Below, piece after piece: positions 8,246 through 16,462 of a stretch of 64,000 bases of DNA. Position 1 is the stretch's first letter. The number at the start of each line of letters is the position of its first letter. The stretch lies in assembly GCF_900115475.1 (NCBI RefSeq), contig NZ_FOWP01000014.1, positions 62,001-126,000 on the forward strand. The letters are read 5' to 3'. Position numbers and translations under genes: made by a program. This DNA is from Ectopseudomonas composti. GTDB taxonomy: Bacteria; Pseudomonadota; Gammaproteobacteria; Pseudomonadales; Pseudomonadaceae. The notes under the pieces are model-generated. The model saw only the letters and a list, made by a program, of their open reading frames with translations, did no database searches and had not been told where the DNA came from.

Positions 8246-9953
8246 CGAAGCGCTGGCTGGGCTGCTAGGTCTTGGCAGCCAGTCTGCGCGCAAGAGCCAC
8301 TACCCCGAGCTGCTGACGCGCCTGGAAGAGCTGGAAACCGAGCGCAACCGCTACAAATGGCTGTTCGAGCACGCGGTGCACGGCATCTTCCAGGCCAGTC
8401 TGCAGGACGGTGTGCTGGCGGCCAATCCAGCAATGGCGCGCATGCTCGGTTATGACGACCCGCAGCAGGTGCTGTGGTCGCTGGGCGATCTGGCCCGGCA
8501 CCTGTTCGTGGGCGGCTTCGACGAGCTGGAAGTGATTCGCCAGCGACTGAGCCAGGGCCAGGCCCTGCTCGGCTACGAGACGCGCCTGCGGCGGCGCGAT
8601 GGCAGCACAATCGACGTGCTGATGAACCTGCTGCTCAAGCCCGAAGGCGAGGGCGTCTTCGAAGGCTTCGTCGCCGACATCACCGAGCGCAAGCAGGCGC
8701 AGCAGCGCCTGCAACAACTCAACGACGAACTGGAGCGCCGCGTTGCAGCGCGCACCTACGAGCTGCTCGAATCCAACCGCAACCTGCAGCGGCAGATCGA
8801 GGAGCGTGAGCGCATCGAACTGGCCCTGCGCGAGGCACGCGACGCTGCCGAGGCGGCCAACCGCAGCAAGGACAAGTACCTGGCCGCAGCCAGTCACGAC
8901 CTGCTGCAGCCACTCAACGCAGCGCGATTGCTGATCTCAACCTTGCGTGAGCGTGAATTGCCGAGCGCCGAACACAACCTGGTCGAGCGCAGCCACCTGG
9001 CGCTGGAGGGCGCCGAAGACCTACTCGCCGACCTGCTGGACATCTCCAAGCTGGATCAGGCGGCGATCAAGCCAGATGTCGATGTCTATCGCCTCGAAGA
9101 GCTGCTGGCGCCACTGGCGTCCGAGTTCGACAGCGTCGCCAGCGCCAGTGACCTGCGTCTGCGCGTGCGTATCGCCGACTACGCGGTGCACACCGATTTC
9201 CGCTTGCTGACGCGTATCCTGCGCAATTTCCTCAGCAATGCCTGCCGTTACACCGAGCGCGGTGGTGTACTGCTCGGCGCGCGGCGCCGTGGCGATTTCG
9301 TCGAGCTGCAGGTATGGGACAGTGGTCGGGGCATCGCGGTGGATCAAATGGACAAGATTTTCCTCGAGTTCAATCAACTGGAGGTCGGGCGTGCCGCTGA
9401 GCGCAAGGGCGTTGGCCTGGGCCTCGCCATCGTCGAGCGCATCGCGCGCATGCTGGGTTATCCGGTGCAGGTGCGTTCGCAGCCAGGGCGCGGCTCGGTG
9501 TTCAGCATTCGCGTGCCACTGGCGCAGGCCAGGCCGCAGCGCCAGGTGCCGTCCGTGGCGCAAGCGGTTCTCGGCAACCCCTTGCCGGGCCGGCGGCTGC
9601 TGGTGATCGACAACGAAGTGGACATCCTGCACAGCATGGACGCGTTGCTCGGGCAGTGGGGTTGCGAGGTGGTGACGGCTGTCGATCTCCCCGAGGCGCT
9701 GCAGCGCCTGCAGGGCAGGGCGCCGGAGGTGATCCTGGCGGATTTTCACCTCGATCACGGGGTGCTCGGTTGTCAGGTGATCCAGCAGTTGCGTGAAGAA
9801 TTTTCCCGGCCGATTCCGGCGTTGATCATCAGCGCCGATCGCAGTGATGCTTGCCGACGCGAGCTGCAAGCGCTGGGTGCGCCGCTGCTGAACAAACCAG
9901 TCAAGCCGAACAAGCTGCGTGCGGTGCTCAGCCAGCTTCTGATGGAAACGTGA
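8229..9953 (+). CDS. ercS: Hybrid sensor histidine kinase ErcS
   Basis: The 574-aa kinase starts at the ATG inside the ercA end (MARRSDEAL); the longer upstream frame is only an overlap artefact. Order of parts: a short N-terminal stretch, a PAS domain (about 35-160), a coiled-coil linker with RVAARTYELLESNRN, HisKA with the phospho-acceptor His223 in AASHDLLQP, an HATPase_c domain (N-box FLSNACRYTERG, G1 VWDSGRGI, G2 GVGLGLAI) and a C-terminal receiver domain with Asp505 in ILADFHLD and Lys in NKPVKP. No transmembrane segment is visible, so it is probably cytoplasmic. It matches PA1992 ErcS of the ethanol-oxidation regulatory cascade. Overlap with ercA implies co-translation. Confidence 0.92.
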   Translation: MARRSDEALAGLLGLGSQSARKSHYPELLTRLEELETERNRYKWLFEHAVHGIFQASLQDGVLAANPAMARMLGYDDPQQVLWSLGDLARHLFVGGFDELEVIRQRLSQGQALLGYETRLRRRDGSTIDVLMNLLLKPEGEGVFEGFVADITERKQAQQRLQQLNDELERRVAARTYELLESNRNLQRQIEERERIELALREARDAAEAANRSKDKYLAAASHDLLQPLNAARLLISTLRERELPSAEHNLVERSHLALEGAEDLLADLLDISKLDQAAIKPDVDVYRLEELLAPLASEFDSVASASDLRLRVRIADYAVHTDFRLLTRILRNFLSNACRYTERGGVLLGARRRGDFVELQVWDSGRGIAVDQMDKIFLEFNQLEVGRAAERKGVGLGLAIVERIARMLGYPVQVRSQPGRGSVFSIRVPLAQARPQRQVPSVAQAVLGNPLPGRRLLVIDNEVDILHSMDALLGQWGCEVVTAVDLPEALQRLQGRAPEVILADFHLDHGVLGCQVIQQLREEFSRPIPALIISADRSDACRRELQALGAPLLNKPVKPNKLRAVLSQLLMET

Positions 9954-10033
9954 ACATGCGCAGACTGGCGGAGTGAACCTGAGCGATTTGGATGCTGTCT
10001 ATTGGCTACCTCGTCCCTCAGGAGATAACCACA

Positions 10034-10441
10034 ATGACAATTTCCATGAACCCCGTTATGCGCCGTCTGGCAGCCATTACCGCGCTGTTTCACCTGCTGC
10101 TGGTGGTACAGATTCCTGCTGCGAATGCGGCGATGGTCGGCACCCACGAGGTGATCGCTGAGCAGCAGCACAAGGTGGATCAGGAGCAGTTGATGGCCAT
10201 GCTCGATGACGAGCAGGTGAAGGAGAAACTGGTGTCGATGGGCGTCGACCGTGATCAGGTCGAATCGCGTATCGCCAGCCTGACCCCGGCCGAACTGGCG
10301 CAGTTCAACCAGCAGCTGGATCAGGCGCCTGCCGGTGCGGGTGTGGTCGGTATCATCGTGTTGTTTCTGGTGATCTTCATCATCACTGATATGCTGTGCG
10401 CCACCAACATCTTCAGTTTCGTTAAATGCATAAATCGCTGA
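10034..10441 (+). CDS. PA2779-like small exported protein with C-terminal membrane segment
   Basis: This 135-aa protein starts at the ATG preceded by AGGAGATAACC; the frame extends upstream to 9992 but lacks a ribosome site there. It has an N-terminal signal peptide (LAAITALFHLLLVVQI...AANA), a short helical middle with the LTPAELAQFNQQLDQ motif and a C-terminal hydrophobic segment (GVVGIIVLFLVIFIITDML). Homologues occur beside PA2778-type peptidase genes, and here it overlaps the next gene by 16 bases. The biochemical function is unknown; a partnership with the downstream peptidase is inferred. Confidence 0.85.
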   Translation: MTISMNPVMRRLAAITALFHLLLVVQIPAANAAMVGTHEVIAEQQHKVDQEQLMAMLDDEQVKEKLVSMGVDRDQVESRIASLTPAELAQFNQQLDQAPAGAGVVGIIVLFLVIFIITDMLCATNIFSFVKCINR

Positions 10442-11379
10442 TTCGCCTCTGCTGTATTGCATCGATCGTTCTACTCACAGCCTGCGCTCGCTCCCCGGTG
10501 TTATCACCGGTGGGCGAGCGTTTGCCTGAGCGGGTGGAACTCACCGACGTTCCCTTCTTTCCTCAGAACGCCTACCAGTGCGGACCGGCGGCCTTGGCGA
10601 CCATGCTCAATCAGCGTGGTGTGCTGACCACACCCGGTGCGCTCAAGGACAAGGTCTACATCCCCAGCCGTGAAGGCAGCCTGCAGGTCGAGATGGTCGC
10701 CGCCGCACGCAATCACGAAATGCTGGTGTATCCGCTGCAGCCGCGCCTGGAGGCCGTACTGGCCGAGGTCGCAGCCGGCAACCCGGTGCTGGTGCTGCAG
10801 AACCTGGCGTTTGACTGGTACCCGCAGTGGCACTTCGCGGTGGTGGTGGGTTACGACCGTCGCGAGCGCACGCTGATTCTGCGCTCAGCCACCACGCGCA
10901 GGCTTGAAGACAGCTTCAACAGCTTCGATAGAACCTGGGCACGCGGTGGTCGTTGGGCGGTGGTGACCCTGCCACCGGAGCGCCTGCCGGCGCAGGCAGA
11001 CATGCATGTCTGGATGAAGGCTGCCAACGACCTCGAGCAAACCGGCAATGCCCAGCCGGCAAGGCGAGCCTATCGCCGCGCCGCCGAGGCCTGGCCGGAA
11101 CAGGCGCTGCCCTGGTTCGCCCTGAGTAACAGCCGCTATGCCGATGGTGATCGCAAGGGCGCCGAGCAGGCATTGCGTGAGAGCATCAAGCGTGAGCCGG
11201 ATTTCGCCGCCGGTTGGTTCAACCTGTCGCAAGTGCTGGGGGAGCAGGGTTGTGCTTCTGCGGCGCAGCAGGCTCAGGCCTGTGCGCAGCGTCTTGCGCC
11301 GGAGGATTCGCGATTCGCCGTGCCGCCCAAGGCCAGTGGCTCTGGCGGGCAGTGTCAGGCCTTGTCGGTCTGCCCATGA
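10426..11379 (+). CDS. PA2778-family C39-like cysteine peptidase lipoprotein with TPR region
   Basis: The 317-aa protein has a lipoprotein signal ending LLTAC with the lipidated Cys20. The domain at about 35-185 resembles bacteriocin-processing (C39) peptidases: Cys52 in QCGPAAL, His136 in QWHFAVVVGYD and the LILRSATT strand. The C-terminal part (about 190-290) has two tetratricopeptide-like helix pairs (NAQPARRAYRRAAEAWP, GDRKGAEQALRESIKREP). It is therefore a periplasmic, membrane-anchored peptidase or inactive relative with a protein-binding arm. It overlaps the preceding gene, and a bidirectional terminator follows. The substrate is unknown. Confidence 0.88.
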   Translation: MHKSLIRLCCIASIVLLTACARSPVLSPVGERLPERVELTDVPFFPQNAYQCGPAALATMLNQRGVLTTPGALKDKVYIPSREGSLQVEMVAAARNHEMLVYPLQPRLEAVLAEVAAGNPVLVLQNLAFDWYPQWHFAVVVGYDRRERTLILRSATTRRLEDSFNSFDRTWARGGRWAVVTLPPERLPAQADMHVWMKAANDLEQTGNAQPARRAYRRAAEAWPEQALPWFALSNSRYADGDRKGAEQALRESIKREPDFAAGWFNLSQVLGEQGCASAAQQAQACAQRLAPEDSRFAVPPKASGSGGQCQALSVCP

Positions 11380-11387
11380 TGCACATG

Positions 11388-11413
11388 AAAACGGCGCCCG
11401 AGGGCGCCGTTTT
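11388..11413. terminator. Bidirectional rho-independent terminator
   Basis: An 11-bp stem AAAACGGCGCC/GGCGCCGTTTT with a CGAG loop sits between the converging PA2778-like and PauB-like genes. A-tract and T-tract flanks let it work on both strands. Confidence 0.92.
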
Positions 11414-11431
11414 CATTGATCTGCAGGATGA

Positions 11432-12715
11432 TCACACGCCAAGTTTGTCGCGCAGCGTGTAGTACCAGGCACCGAGGGCGCTGAACGGTACCTGAAACAT
11501 CCGACCGCCTGGGAAGGGGTAGTGTGGCAACCCGGCGAAAGCATCGAAACGCTCGGCCTGGCCGCGCAGCGCCTCGGCCAACACCTTGCCTGCCAGGTGC
11601 GTGTAGGTTACGCCATGGCCGCTGCAGCCTTGCGAGTAATAGATGTTGTCGCCGATGCGACCCACCTGCGGCAGACGCGACAGCGTCAGCAGGAAGTTAC
11701 CGGTCCAGGCGAAGTCGATTTTTACGTCCTTCAATTGCGGGAAGGTCTTGAGCATCTTCGGCCGGATGATCGCTTCGATGTTGGCCGGGTCGCGGGCGCC
11801 GTAGACCACGCCACCGCCGTAGATCAGGCGCTTGTCGCCGGTGAGGCGGTAGTAATCGAGCAGGTAGTTGCAGTCTTCGACGCAGTAGTCCTGCGGCAAC
11901 AGGCTGGCTGCGACTTCGTTGGACAGCGGCTCGGTGGTGATCACCTGCGTGCCGCACGGCATCGACTTGGCCGCCAGTTCCGGCACCAGGTTACCCAGGT
12001 AGGCGTTACCCGCGACCACCACGAACTTGGCCTTGAGGCGGCCTTCCGGGGTGTGCACCACCGGGTTGGCGCCGCGCTCGATGCGGATAGCGGGGGACTG
12101 TTCATAGATCACGCCGCCGAGTGATTCCACCGCAGCGGCTTCGCCCAGGGCCAGGTTCAGCGGATGTATATGGCCACCGCTCATGTCCAGCATGCCGCCG
12201 ATGTAGTTCTCGCTGGCAACGACTTCACGGATACGTTTGGCGTCCAGCAGTTCCAGCTGGTTGTGACCGTAGCGCTCCCACAGTTTCTTTTGCGATTCCA
12301 GGTGACCCATCTGCTTGGCGGTCAGCGCGGCGAACACGCCGCCATCCTTCAGGTCGCACTGAATGTCGTACTTGGCGATGCGCTCACGAATGATGCGGCC
12401 GCCCTCGAAGGCCATCTGCCCAAGCAGCTGTGCCTGCTTGGGGCCGACCGTGCGCTCGATCACGTCGATGTCGCGGCTGTAGCTGTTGACGATCTGTCCG
12501 CCGTTGCGACCGGAAGCACCGAAGCCGACCTTGGCCGCTTCGACGATGCTTACCTTGAAACCGTTTTCCAGCAGAAATAGTGCCGTGGACAGGCCGGTGT
12601 AACCCGCGCCGATGATGCACACATCGGTTTCCACTTCGCCTTGCAGGGCAGGGCGTTGTGGGACGGGGTTGGCTGAGGCGGCGTAATAGGATTGTGGATA
12701 TGCCGTGTGCGCCAT
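11432..12715 (-). CDS. FAD-dependent oxidoreductase, gamma-glutamylpolyamine oxidase (PauB/PuuB) family
   Basis: The 427-aa protein has the N-terminal dinucleotide-binding motif DVCIIGAGYTGLSTALFLLE (about 32-51), GASGRNGGQ and the C-terminal YSQGCSGHGVTYTHLAGK of the DadA/PuuB amine-oxidase group. Its position next to PA2778/PA2779-like genes matches PA2776 (pauB3) of P. aeruginosa, one of several gamma-glutamylputrescine/cadaverine oxidases in polyamine catabolism. An AGAGG ribosome site lies 6 bases before the start. It stands alone, convergent to the preceding operon. The exact substrate cannot be read from sequence. Confidence 0.88.
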   Translation of the reverse strand: MAHTAYPQSYYAASANPVPQRPALQGEVETDVCIIGAGYTGLSTALFLLENGFKVSIVEAAKVGFGASGRNGGQIVNSYSRDIDVIERTVGPKQAQLLGQMAFEGGRIIRERIAKYDIQCDLKDGGVFAALTAKQMGHLESQKKLWERYGHNQLELLDAKRIREVVASENYIGGMLDMSGGHIHPLNLALGEAAAVESLGGVIYEQSPAIRIERGANPVVHTPEGRLKAKFVVVAGNAYLGNLVPELAAKSMPCGTQVITTEPLSNEVAASLLPQDYCVEDCNYLLDYYRLTGDKRLIYGGGVVYGARDPANIEAIIRPKMLKTFPQLKDVKIDFAWTGNFLLTLSRLPQVGRIGDNIYYSQGCSGHGVTYTHLAGKVLAEALRGQAERFDAFAGLPHYPFPGGRMFQVPFSALGAWYYTLRDKLGV

Positions 12716-12857
12716 ATTGAACCTCTGTTCTTTATTTTTTACGAATGATTCGATGCTACCTGAGTTGAAAATAGCCGGCTAGTGCCCGTGCAAAATATTC
12801 AACGATCCGGTTTCGATAAAAAATTGGCCTATTTCAGTGAGTTAGCGAAAAAATCTG

Positions 12858-12885
12858 TTGACGGCCAAAAAGATCTGCGTAGAAT
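12858..12885 (+). promoter_or_regulatory. Sigma-70 promoter of tRNA-Val
   Basis: TTGACG (12858-12863) and TAGAAT (12880-12885) are separated by 16 bp and lie 13 bases before the tRNA start, giving a transcript with a very short leader. Confidence 0.85.
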
Positions 12886-12898
12886 GCGCACCCATCGA

Positions 12899-12975
12899 AG
12901 GCACATAGCTCAGTTGGTTAGAGCACCACCTTGACATGGTGGGGGTCGTTGGTTCGAGTCCAATTGTGCCTACCA
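12899..12975 (+). tRNA. tRNA-Val (GAC)
   Basis: The 77-base gene folds as a full cloverleaf. The acceptor AGGCACA/TGTGCCT and discriminator A are followed by encoded CCA. The D arm is TAGCTCAGTTGGTTAGAGCA. The anticodon stem CCACC/GGTGG has loop TTGACAT (anticodon GAC), and the T arm is GTTGG-TTCGAGT-CCAAT. It has its own promoter and terminator. Confidence 0.97.
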
Positions 12976-12982
12976 AATCGAT

Positions 12983-13012
12983 AAAAAGGGGTCGCTAAGC
13001 GACCCCTTTTTT
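12983..13012 (+). terminator. Rho-independent terminator of tRNA-Val
   Basis: AAAAAGGGGTCGC, loop TAA, then GCGACCCC followed by seven T, beginning 7 bases after the tRNA. Confidence 0.95.
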
Positions 13013-13211
13013 ATTGCCCGATTTTGTTGGGTGAATATGCGTCAGGTTTTGCTTGTTTGTGTCTAGCGGCGGCTTGTCAGGGCTCAGGCTTTCTGAAAGC
13101 ATCCGCACTCTTTACTTCCAGTGACTCTGGTTCGGTCTGGTTGGCCTTCGGGCTCCTGCCATCGTTAGGTGGGTATACCGCTGAATCGCTTCCTGGCTCA
13201 TCCCAACCCAC

Positions 13212-13232
13212 GTGACCTTTGGTAGGGGTCAC
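13212..13232 (+). promoter_or_regulatory. Candidate ThrRS operator: tRNA-Thr anticodon-arm mimic in the thrS leader
   Basis: GTGACC and GGTCAC pair to form a 6-bp stem that a U-G pair can extend. This leaves the 7-base loop TTGGTAG, which has U at the position of U33, GGU at the anticodon positions and A at position 37. GGU is a threonine anticodon. The hairpin ends 5 bases before the AGGAGAGGAGG ribosome site of thrS (13238-13248). In E. coli, ThrRS represses its own translation by binding such an anticodon-like hairpin. The structure is seen; binding is inferred. Confidence 0.6.
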
Positions 13233-13251
13233 CACTAGGAGAGGAGGCGCC

Positions 13252-15174
13252 ATGCCCATCATTACTCTTCCCGACGGTAGTCAGCGTTCGTTCGATCATC
13301 CGGTATCCGTGCTGGAGGTCGCTCAATCCATTGGTGCGGGCCTGGCCAAGGCCACCCTGGCTGGCAAGGTCGATGGCAGGCAGGTCGATGCCTGTGACGT
13401 GATCGATGCCGATGCCACCTTGCAGATCATCACGCCGAAGGACGAAGAGGGGCTGGAAATCATCCGTCACTCCTGTGCTCACCTGGTTGGGCATGCCGTC
13501 AAGCAACTGTATCCGAATGCCAAGATGGTGATCGGTCCGGTCATTGACGAAGGCTTCTATTACGACATCGCCATCGACCGCCCCTTCACGCCGGAAGATA
13601 TGGCGGCCATCGAGAAGCGCATGGCCGAATTGATCGAGAAGGACTACGACGTCATCAAGAAGATGACGCCGCGTGCTGAGGTCATCGAGCTGTTCAAATC
13701 GCGTGGCGAGGAATACAAGCTGCGTCTGATTGACGACATGCCGGACGAAGCGGCCATGGGCCTGTATTTCCATGAGGAATACGTCGACATGTGCCGCGGC
13801 CCGCATGTGCCGAATACTCGCTTCCTCAAGGCGTTCAAGCTGACCCGTATTTCCGGTGCCTACTGGCGTGGCGACTCGAAGAACGAGCAGCTGCAGCGCA
13901 TTTACGGTACCGCCTGGGCGGACAAGAAGCAGCTGGCTGCCTATATCCAGCGCATCGAAGAGGCCGAGAAGCGCGACCACCGCCGCATCGGCAAGCAGCT
14001 GGATCTGTTCCACCTGCAGGAAGAAGCACCGGGTATGGTCTTCTGGCACCCCAATGGCTGGACTGTTTACCAGGTGTTGGAGCAGTACATGCGCCAGGTG
14101 CAGCGTGAGAACGGCTACGTTGAGGTGCGCACGCCACAGGTGGTCGACCGCATCCTGTGGGAGCGCTCCGGGCACTGGTCCAACTACGCCGAGAACATGT
14201 TCACCACGGCTTCGGAAAACCGCGACTACGCCGTGAAACCGATGAACTGCCCGTGCCACGTGCAGATCTTCAATCAGGGGCTGAAGTCCTACCGCGACCT
14301 GCCGCTGCGCTTGGCCGAGTTCGGTGCCTGCCACCGCAACGAGCCGTCCGGTGCGCTGCACGGCATCATGCGTGTGCGTGGCTTCGTGCAGGATGATGCG
14401 CACATCTTCTGCACTGAAGATCAGGTGAAGAAGGAAGCGGCCGACTTTATTAAGCTGACTCTGCAGGTCTATGCAGACTTCGGTTTCAGCGATATCGCCA
14501 TGAAGCTGTCGACTCGTCCCGCCAAGCGCGTGGGCTCTGATGAGCTGTGGGATCGCGCCGAGAGCGCGCTGGCCGAGGCGCTGAACGAATCCGGCCTGGC
14601 CTGGGAATATCAACCGGGCGAGGGTGCTTTCTACGGTCCGAAGATCGAGTTCACCCTGCGTGACTGCCTGGGCCGTAACTGGCAGTGCGGCACGCTGCAG
14701 TACGACCCGAACCTACCTGAGCGTCTGGATGCCAGCTACATCGCCGAAGACAATAATCGCAAGCGCCCGGTCATGTTGCACCGTGCGATCCTCGGTTCGT
14801 TCGAGCGTTTCATCGGTATGCTGATCGAGCATTACGCTGGGTCTTTCCCTGCTTGGCTCGCTCCAACCCAGGCGGTGATCATGAATATCACCGATAAGCA
14901 GGCCGATTTTGCCCGTGAAGTCGAGAAAACTCTCAATCAAAGCGGTTTTCGTGCCAAGGTTGACTTGAGAAACGAAAAGATCGGCTTTAAAATCCGCGAG
15001 CATACCTTGCTCAAGGTTCCCTATCTCTTGGTTATTGGAGATCGGGAGGTCGAGACTCGATCCGTTGCTGTCCGTACTCGTGAAGGCGTCGATTTGGGCT
15101 CTCTGCCCATCGAGCAGTTCGCCGCACAGTTGCAGCAAGCGGTTTCCCGGCGTGGTCGCCAAGATTTGGAGTAA
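13252..15174 (+). CDS. thrS: Threonyl-tRNA synthetase
   Basis: ThrRS (640 aa, the usual length) charges tRNA-Thr. The start at MPIITLPDG is fixed by AGGAGAGGAGG just upstream, rather than the earlier in-frame codon at 13219. Order: TGS domain (1-62), editing domain with HSCAH and a second-half Cys-His pair (MCRGPH), class II catalytic core with MNCPCH, motif 2 RLAEFGACHRNEPSG and motif 3 RAILGSFERFIGML, then the C-terminal anticodon-binding domain (about 540-640). It heads the operon thrS-infC-rpmI-rplT. The upstream hairpin at 13212 may mediate autoregulation. Confidence 0.98.
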   Translation: MPIITLPDGSQRSFDHPVSVLEVAQSIGAGLAKATLAGKVDGRQVDACDVIDADATLQIITPKDEEGLEIIRHSCAHLVGHAVKQLYPNAKMVIGPVIDEGFYYDIAIDRPFTPEDMAAIEKRMAELIEKDYDVIKKMTPRAEVIELFKSRGEEYKLRLIDDMPDEAAMGLYFHEEYVDMCRGPHVPNTRFLKAFKLTRISGAYWRGDSKNEQLQRIYGTAWADKKQLAAYIQRIEEAEKRDHRRIGKQLDLFHLQEEAPGMVFWHPNGWTVYQVLEQYMRQVQRENGYVEVRTPQVVDRILWERSGHWSNYAENMFTTASENRDYAVKPMNCPCHVQIFNQGLKSYRDLPLRLAEFGACHRNEPSGALHGIMRVRGFVQDDAHIFCTEDQVKKEAADFIKLTLQVYADFGFSDIAMKLSTRPAKRVGSDELWDRAESALAEALNESGLAWEYQPGEGAFYGPKIEFTLRDCLGRNWQCGTLQYDPNLPERLDASYIAEDNNRKRPVMLHRAILGSFERFIGMLIEHYAGSFPAWLAPTQAVIMNITDKQADFAREVEKTLNQSGFRAKVDLRNEKIGFKIREHTLLKVPYLLVIGDREVETRSVAVRTREGVDLGSLPIEQFAAQLQQAVSRRGRQDLE

Positions 15175-15179
15175 TAACT

Positions 15180-15725
15180 ATTAAGCGTGAAATGAGACAG
15201 GACAAGCGGGCCGCCCCTAAGGCGCCGATCAATGAAAACATCACCGCTCGTGAAGTGCGCCTGATTGGCGCAGACGGCGAGCAGGTCGGTATCGTTTCGA
15301 TCGATGAGGCATTGCGCGTGGCTGAAGAAGCCAAGCTGGATCTGGTAGAGATCTCTGCTGACGCGCTGCCGCCAGTTTGCCGCATCATGGACTACGGCAA
15401 GCACCTGTTCGAGAAGAAGAAGCAGGCTGCTATTGCCAAGAAGAACCAGCACCAGCAGCAGATTAAAGAAATCAAGTTTCGTCCAGGGACGGAAGATGGG
15501 GATTACCAGGTAAAACTACGCAACCTGGTACGTTTCCTTGAAGACGGGGACAAGGCCAAGGTATCTCTGAGATTCCGCGGTCGTGAGATGGCTCACCAGG
15601 AACTGGGTATGGAGCTGTTGAAGCGGGTCGAAGCTGACCTCGCTGAAATCGGCACCGTAGAACAGCATCCTAAGCTGGAAGGACGCCAGCTGATGATGGT
15701 CATCGCACCCAAGAAGCGTAAATAA
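15180..15725 (+). CDS. infC: Translation initiation factor IF-3, probable AUU start
   Basis: IF-3 binds the 30S subunit and rejects non-canonical start codons. The first ATG in frame is 15192, but it has no ribosome site. GGAG at 15168-15171 is instead ideally spaced (8 bases) from ATT at 15180, giving an N-terminus IKREMRQDKR (read as Met-KREM) and 181 aa. An AUU start is the known basis of infC autoregulation in E. coli. The body has the N-domain EVRLIGADGEQVGIV, PPVCRIMDYGK, the lysine-rich linker and the C-domain EIKFRPGTEDGDYQVKL. The gene begins 5 bases after thrS. Confidence 0.93.
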   Translation: MKREMRQDKRAAPKAPINENITAREVRLIGADGEQVGIVSIDEALRVAEEAKLDLVEISADALPPVCRIMDYGKHLFEKKKQAAIAKKNQHQQQIKEIKFRPGTEDGDYQVKLRNLVRFLEDGDKAKVSLRFRGREMAHQELGMELLKRVEADLAEIGTVEQHPKLEGRQLMMVIAPKKRK

Positions 15726-15785
15726 TCTACCGGGCACTGGCAGGCCTGATGGTTATCAGTTGTTAATGAATGCGGAGTACAAAAC

Positions 15786-15980
15786 ATGCCAAAAATGAAA
15801 ACCAAGAGCGGTGCTGCGAAGCGCTTCCTGAAGACTGCTACAGGCTTCAAGCACAAGCACGCTTTCAAGAGCCACATCCTGACCAAGATGTCCACGAAAC
15901 GTAAGCGCCAGCTGCGTGGCAGCTCGCTGATCGGTCCGTCGGACAAAGCTAAAGTCGAGCGCATGCTGCGCGTTCGTTAA
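15786..15980 (+). CDS. rpmI: 50S ribosomal protein L35
   Basis: The 64-aa, strongly basic protein begins MPKMKTKSGAAKRFLKTATG and ends VERMLRVR, both typical of bL35. It lies between infC and rplT in the conserved operon, 29 bases before rplT. In E. coli, L20 represses this operon through the rpmI leader; I did not identify that structure here. Confidence 0.97.
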   Translation: MPKMKTKSGAAKRFLKTATGFKHKHAFKSHILTKMSTKRKRQLRGSSLIGPSDKAKVERMLRVR

Positions 15981-16009
15981 TCGGTCAAGATACTTAGAGG
16001 TAATTACTC

Positions 16010-16366
16010 ATGGCTCGTGTTAAGCGTGGCGTTATCGCTCGTGCTCGTCACAAAAAGATTCTGAAACTGGCTAAAGGCTACTACGGCGCTCGTTCGCGCG
16101 TGTTCCGTGTTGCCAAGCAGGCTGTCATCAAGGCTGGTCAATATGCCTACCGTGACCGTCGTCAGAAAAAACGTCAGTTCCGCGCACTGTGGATCGCTCG
16201 TATCAACGCTGGTGCTCGCGTCAACGGTCTGTCCTACAGCCGTCTGATCGCTGGCCTGAAGAAAGCGTCGATCGAAATCGACCGTAAGGTTCTGGCTGAT
16301 CTGGCAGTGAACGAAAAAGCGGCGTTTGCTGCGATTGTCGAGAAAGCTAAGGCCGTTCTGGCTTAA
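16010..16366 (+). CDS. rplT: 50S ribosomal protein L20
   Basis: The 118-aa bL20 protein begins MARVKRGVIARARHKKILK and contains KGYYGARSRVFRVAKQAV and LWIARINAGAR, the family signatures. It is needed for early assembly of the large subunit. Two hairpins follow before pheS (16380-16444). Confidence 0.98.
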   Translation: MARVKRGVIARARHKKILKLAKGYYGARSRVFRVAKQAVIKAGQYAYRDRRQKKRQFRALWIARINAGARVNGLSYSRLIAGLKKASIEIDRKVLADLAVNEKAAFAAIVEKAKAVLA

Positions 16367-16379
16367 GTCCCCCGACAAT

Positions 16380-16397
16380 CACCGGGCTCGCCCGGTG
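16380..16397 (+). promoter_or_regulatory. Stem-loop downstream of rplT
   Basis: CACCGGG, loop CTCG, CCCGGTG: a 7-bp GC-rich stem without a T tract, upstream of the stronger terminator-like hairpin. It is either an RNA-stabilising element or a pausing structure. Confidence 0.55.
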
Positions 16398-16409
16398 GCA
16401 ACGTCAAAG

Positions 16410-16444
16410 ATAGGGGAAGAGCCTTAACAGCTCTTCCCCTATTT
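16410..16444 (+). terminator. Terminator or attenuator between rplT and pheS
   Basis: A 13-bp stem (ATAGGGGAAGAGC with its complement) and a 7-base loop is followed by only three T. It lies 19 bases before the pheS start. In E. coli a Phe-rich leader peptide controls an attenuator here, but no ATG-started leader ORF is present, so this is more likely a partial terminator separating the ribosomal and pheST parts. Confidence 0.75.
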
Positions 16445-16462
16445 CGTATCTGGAGTCTGTAA

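Noticed and set aside
16367..16462. A Phe-rich leader peptide (pheM-like) controlling pheST attenuation
   Set aside because: There is no ATG or other start with a Phe-rich frame between rplT and pheS, and the terminator hairpin has no visible alternative partner.
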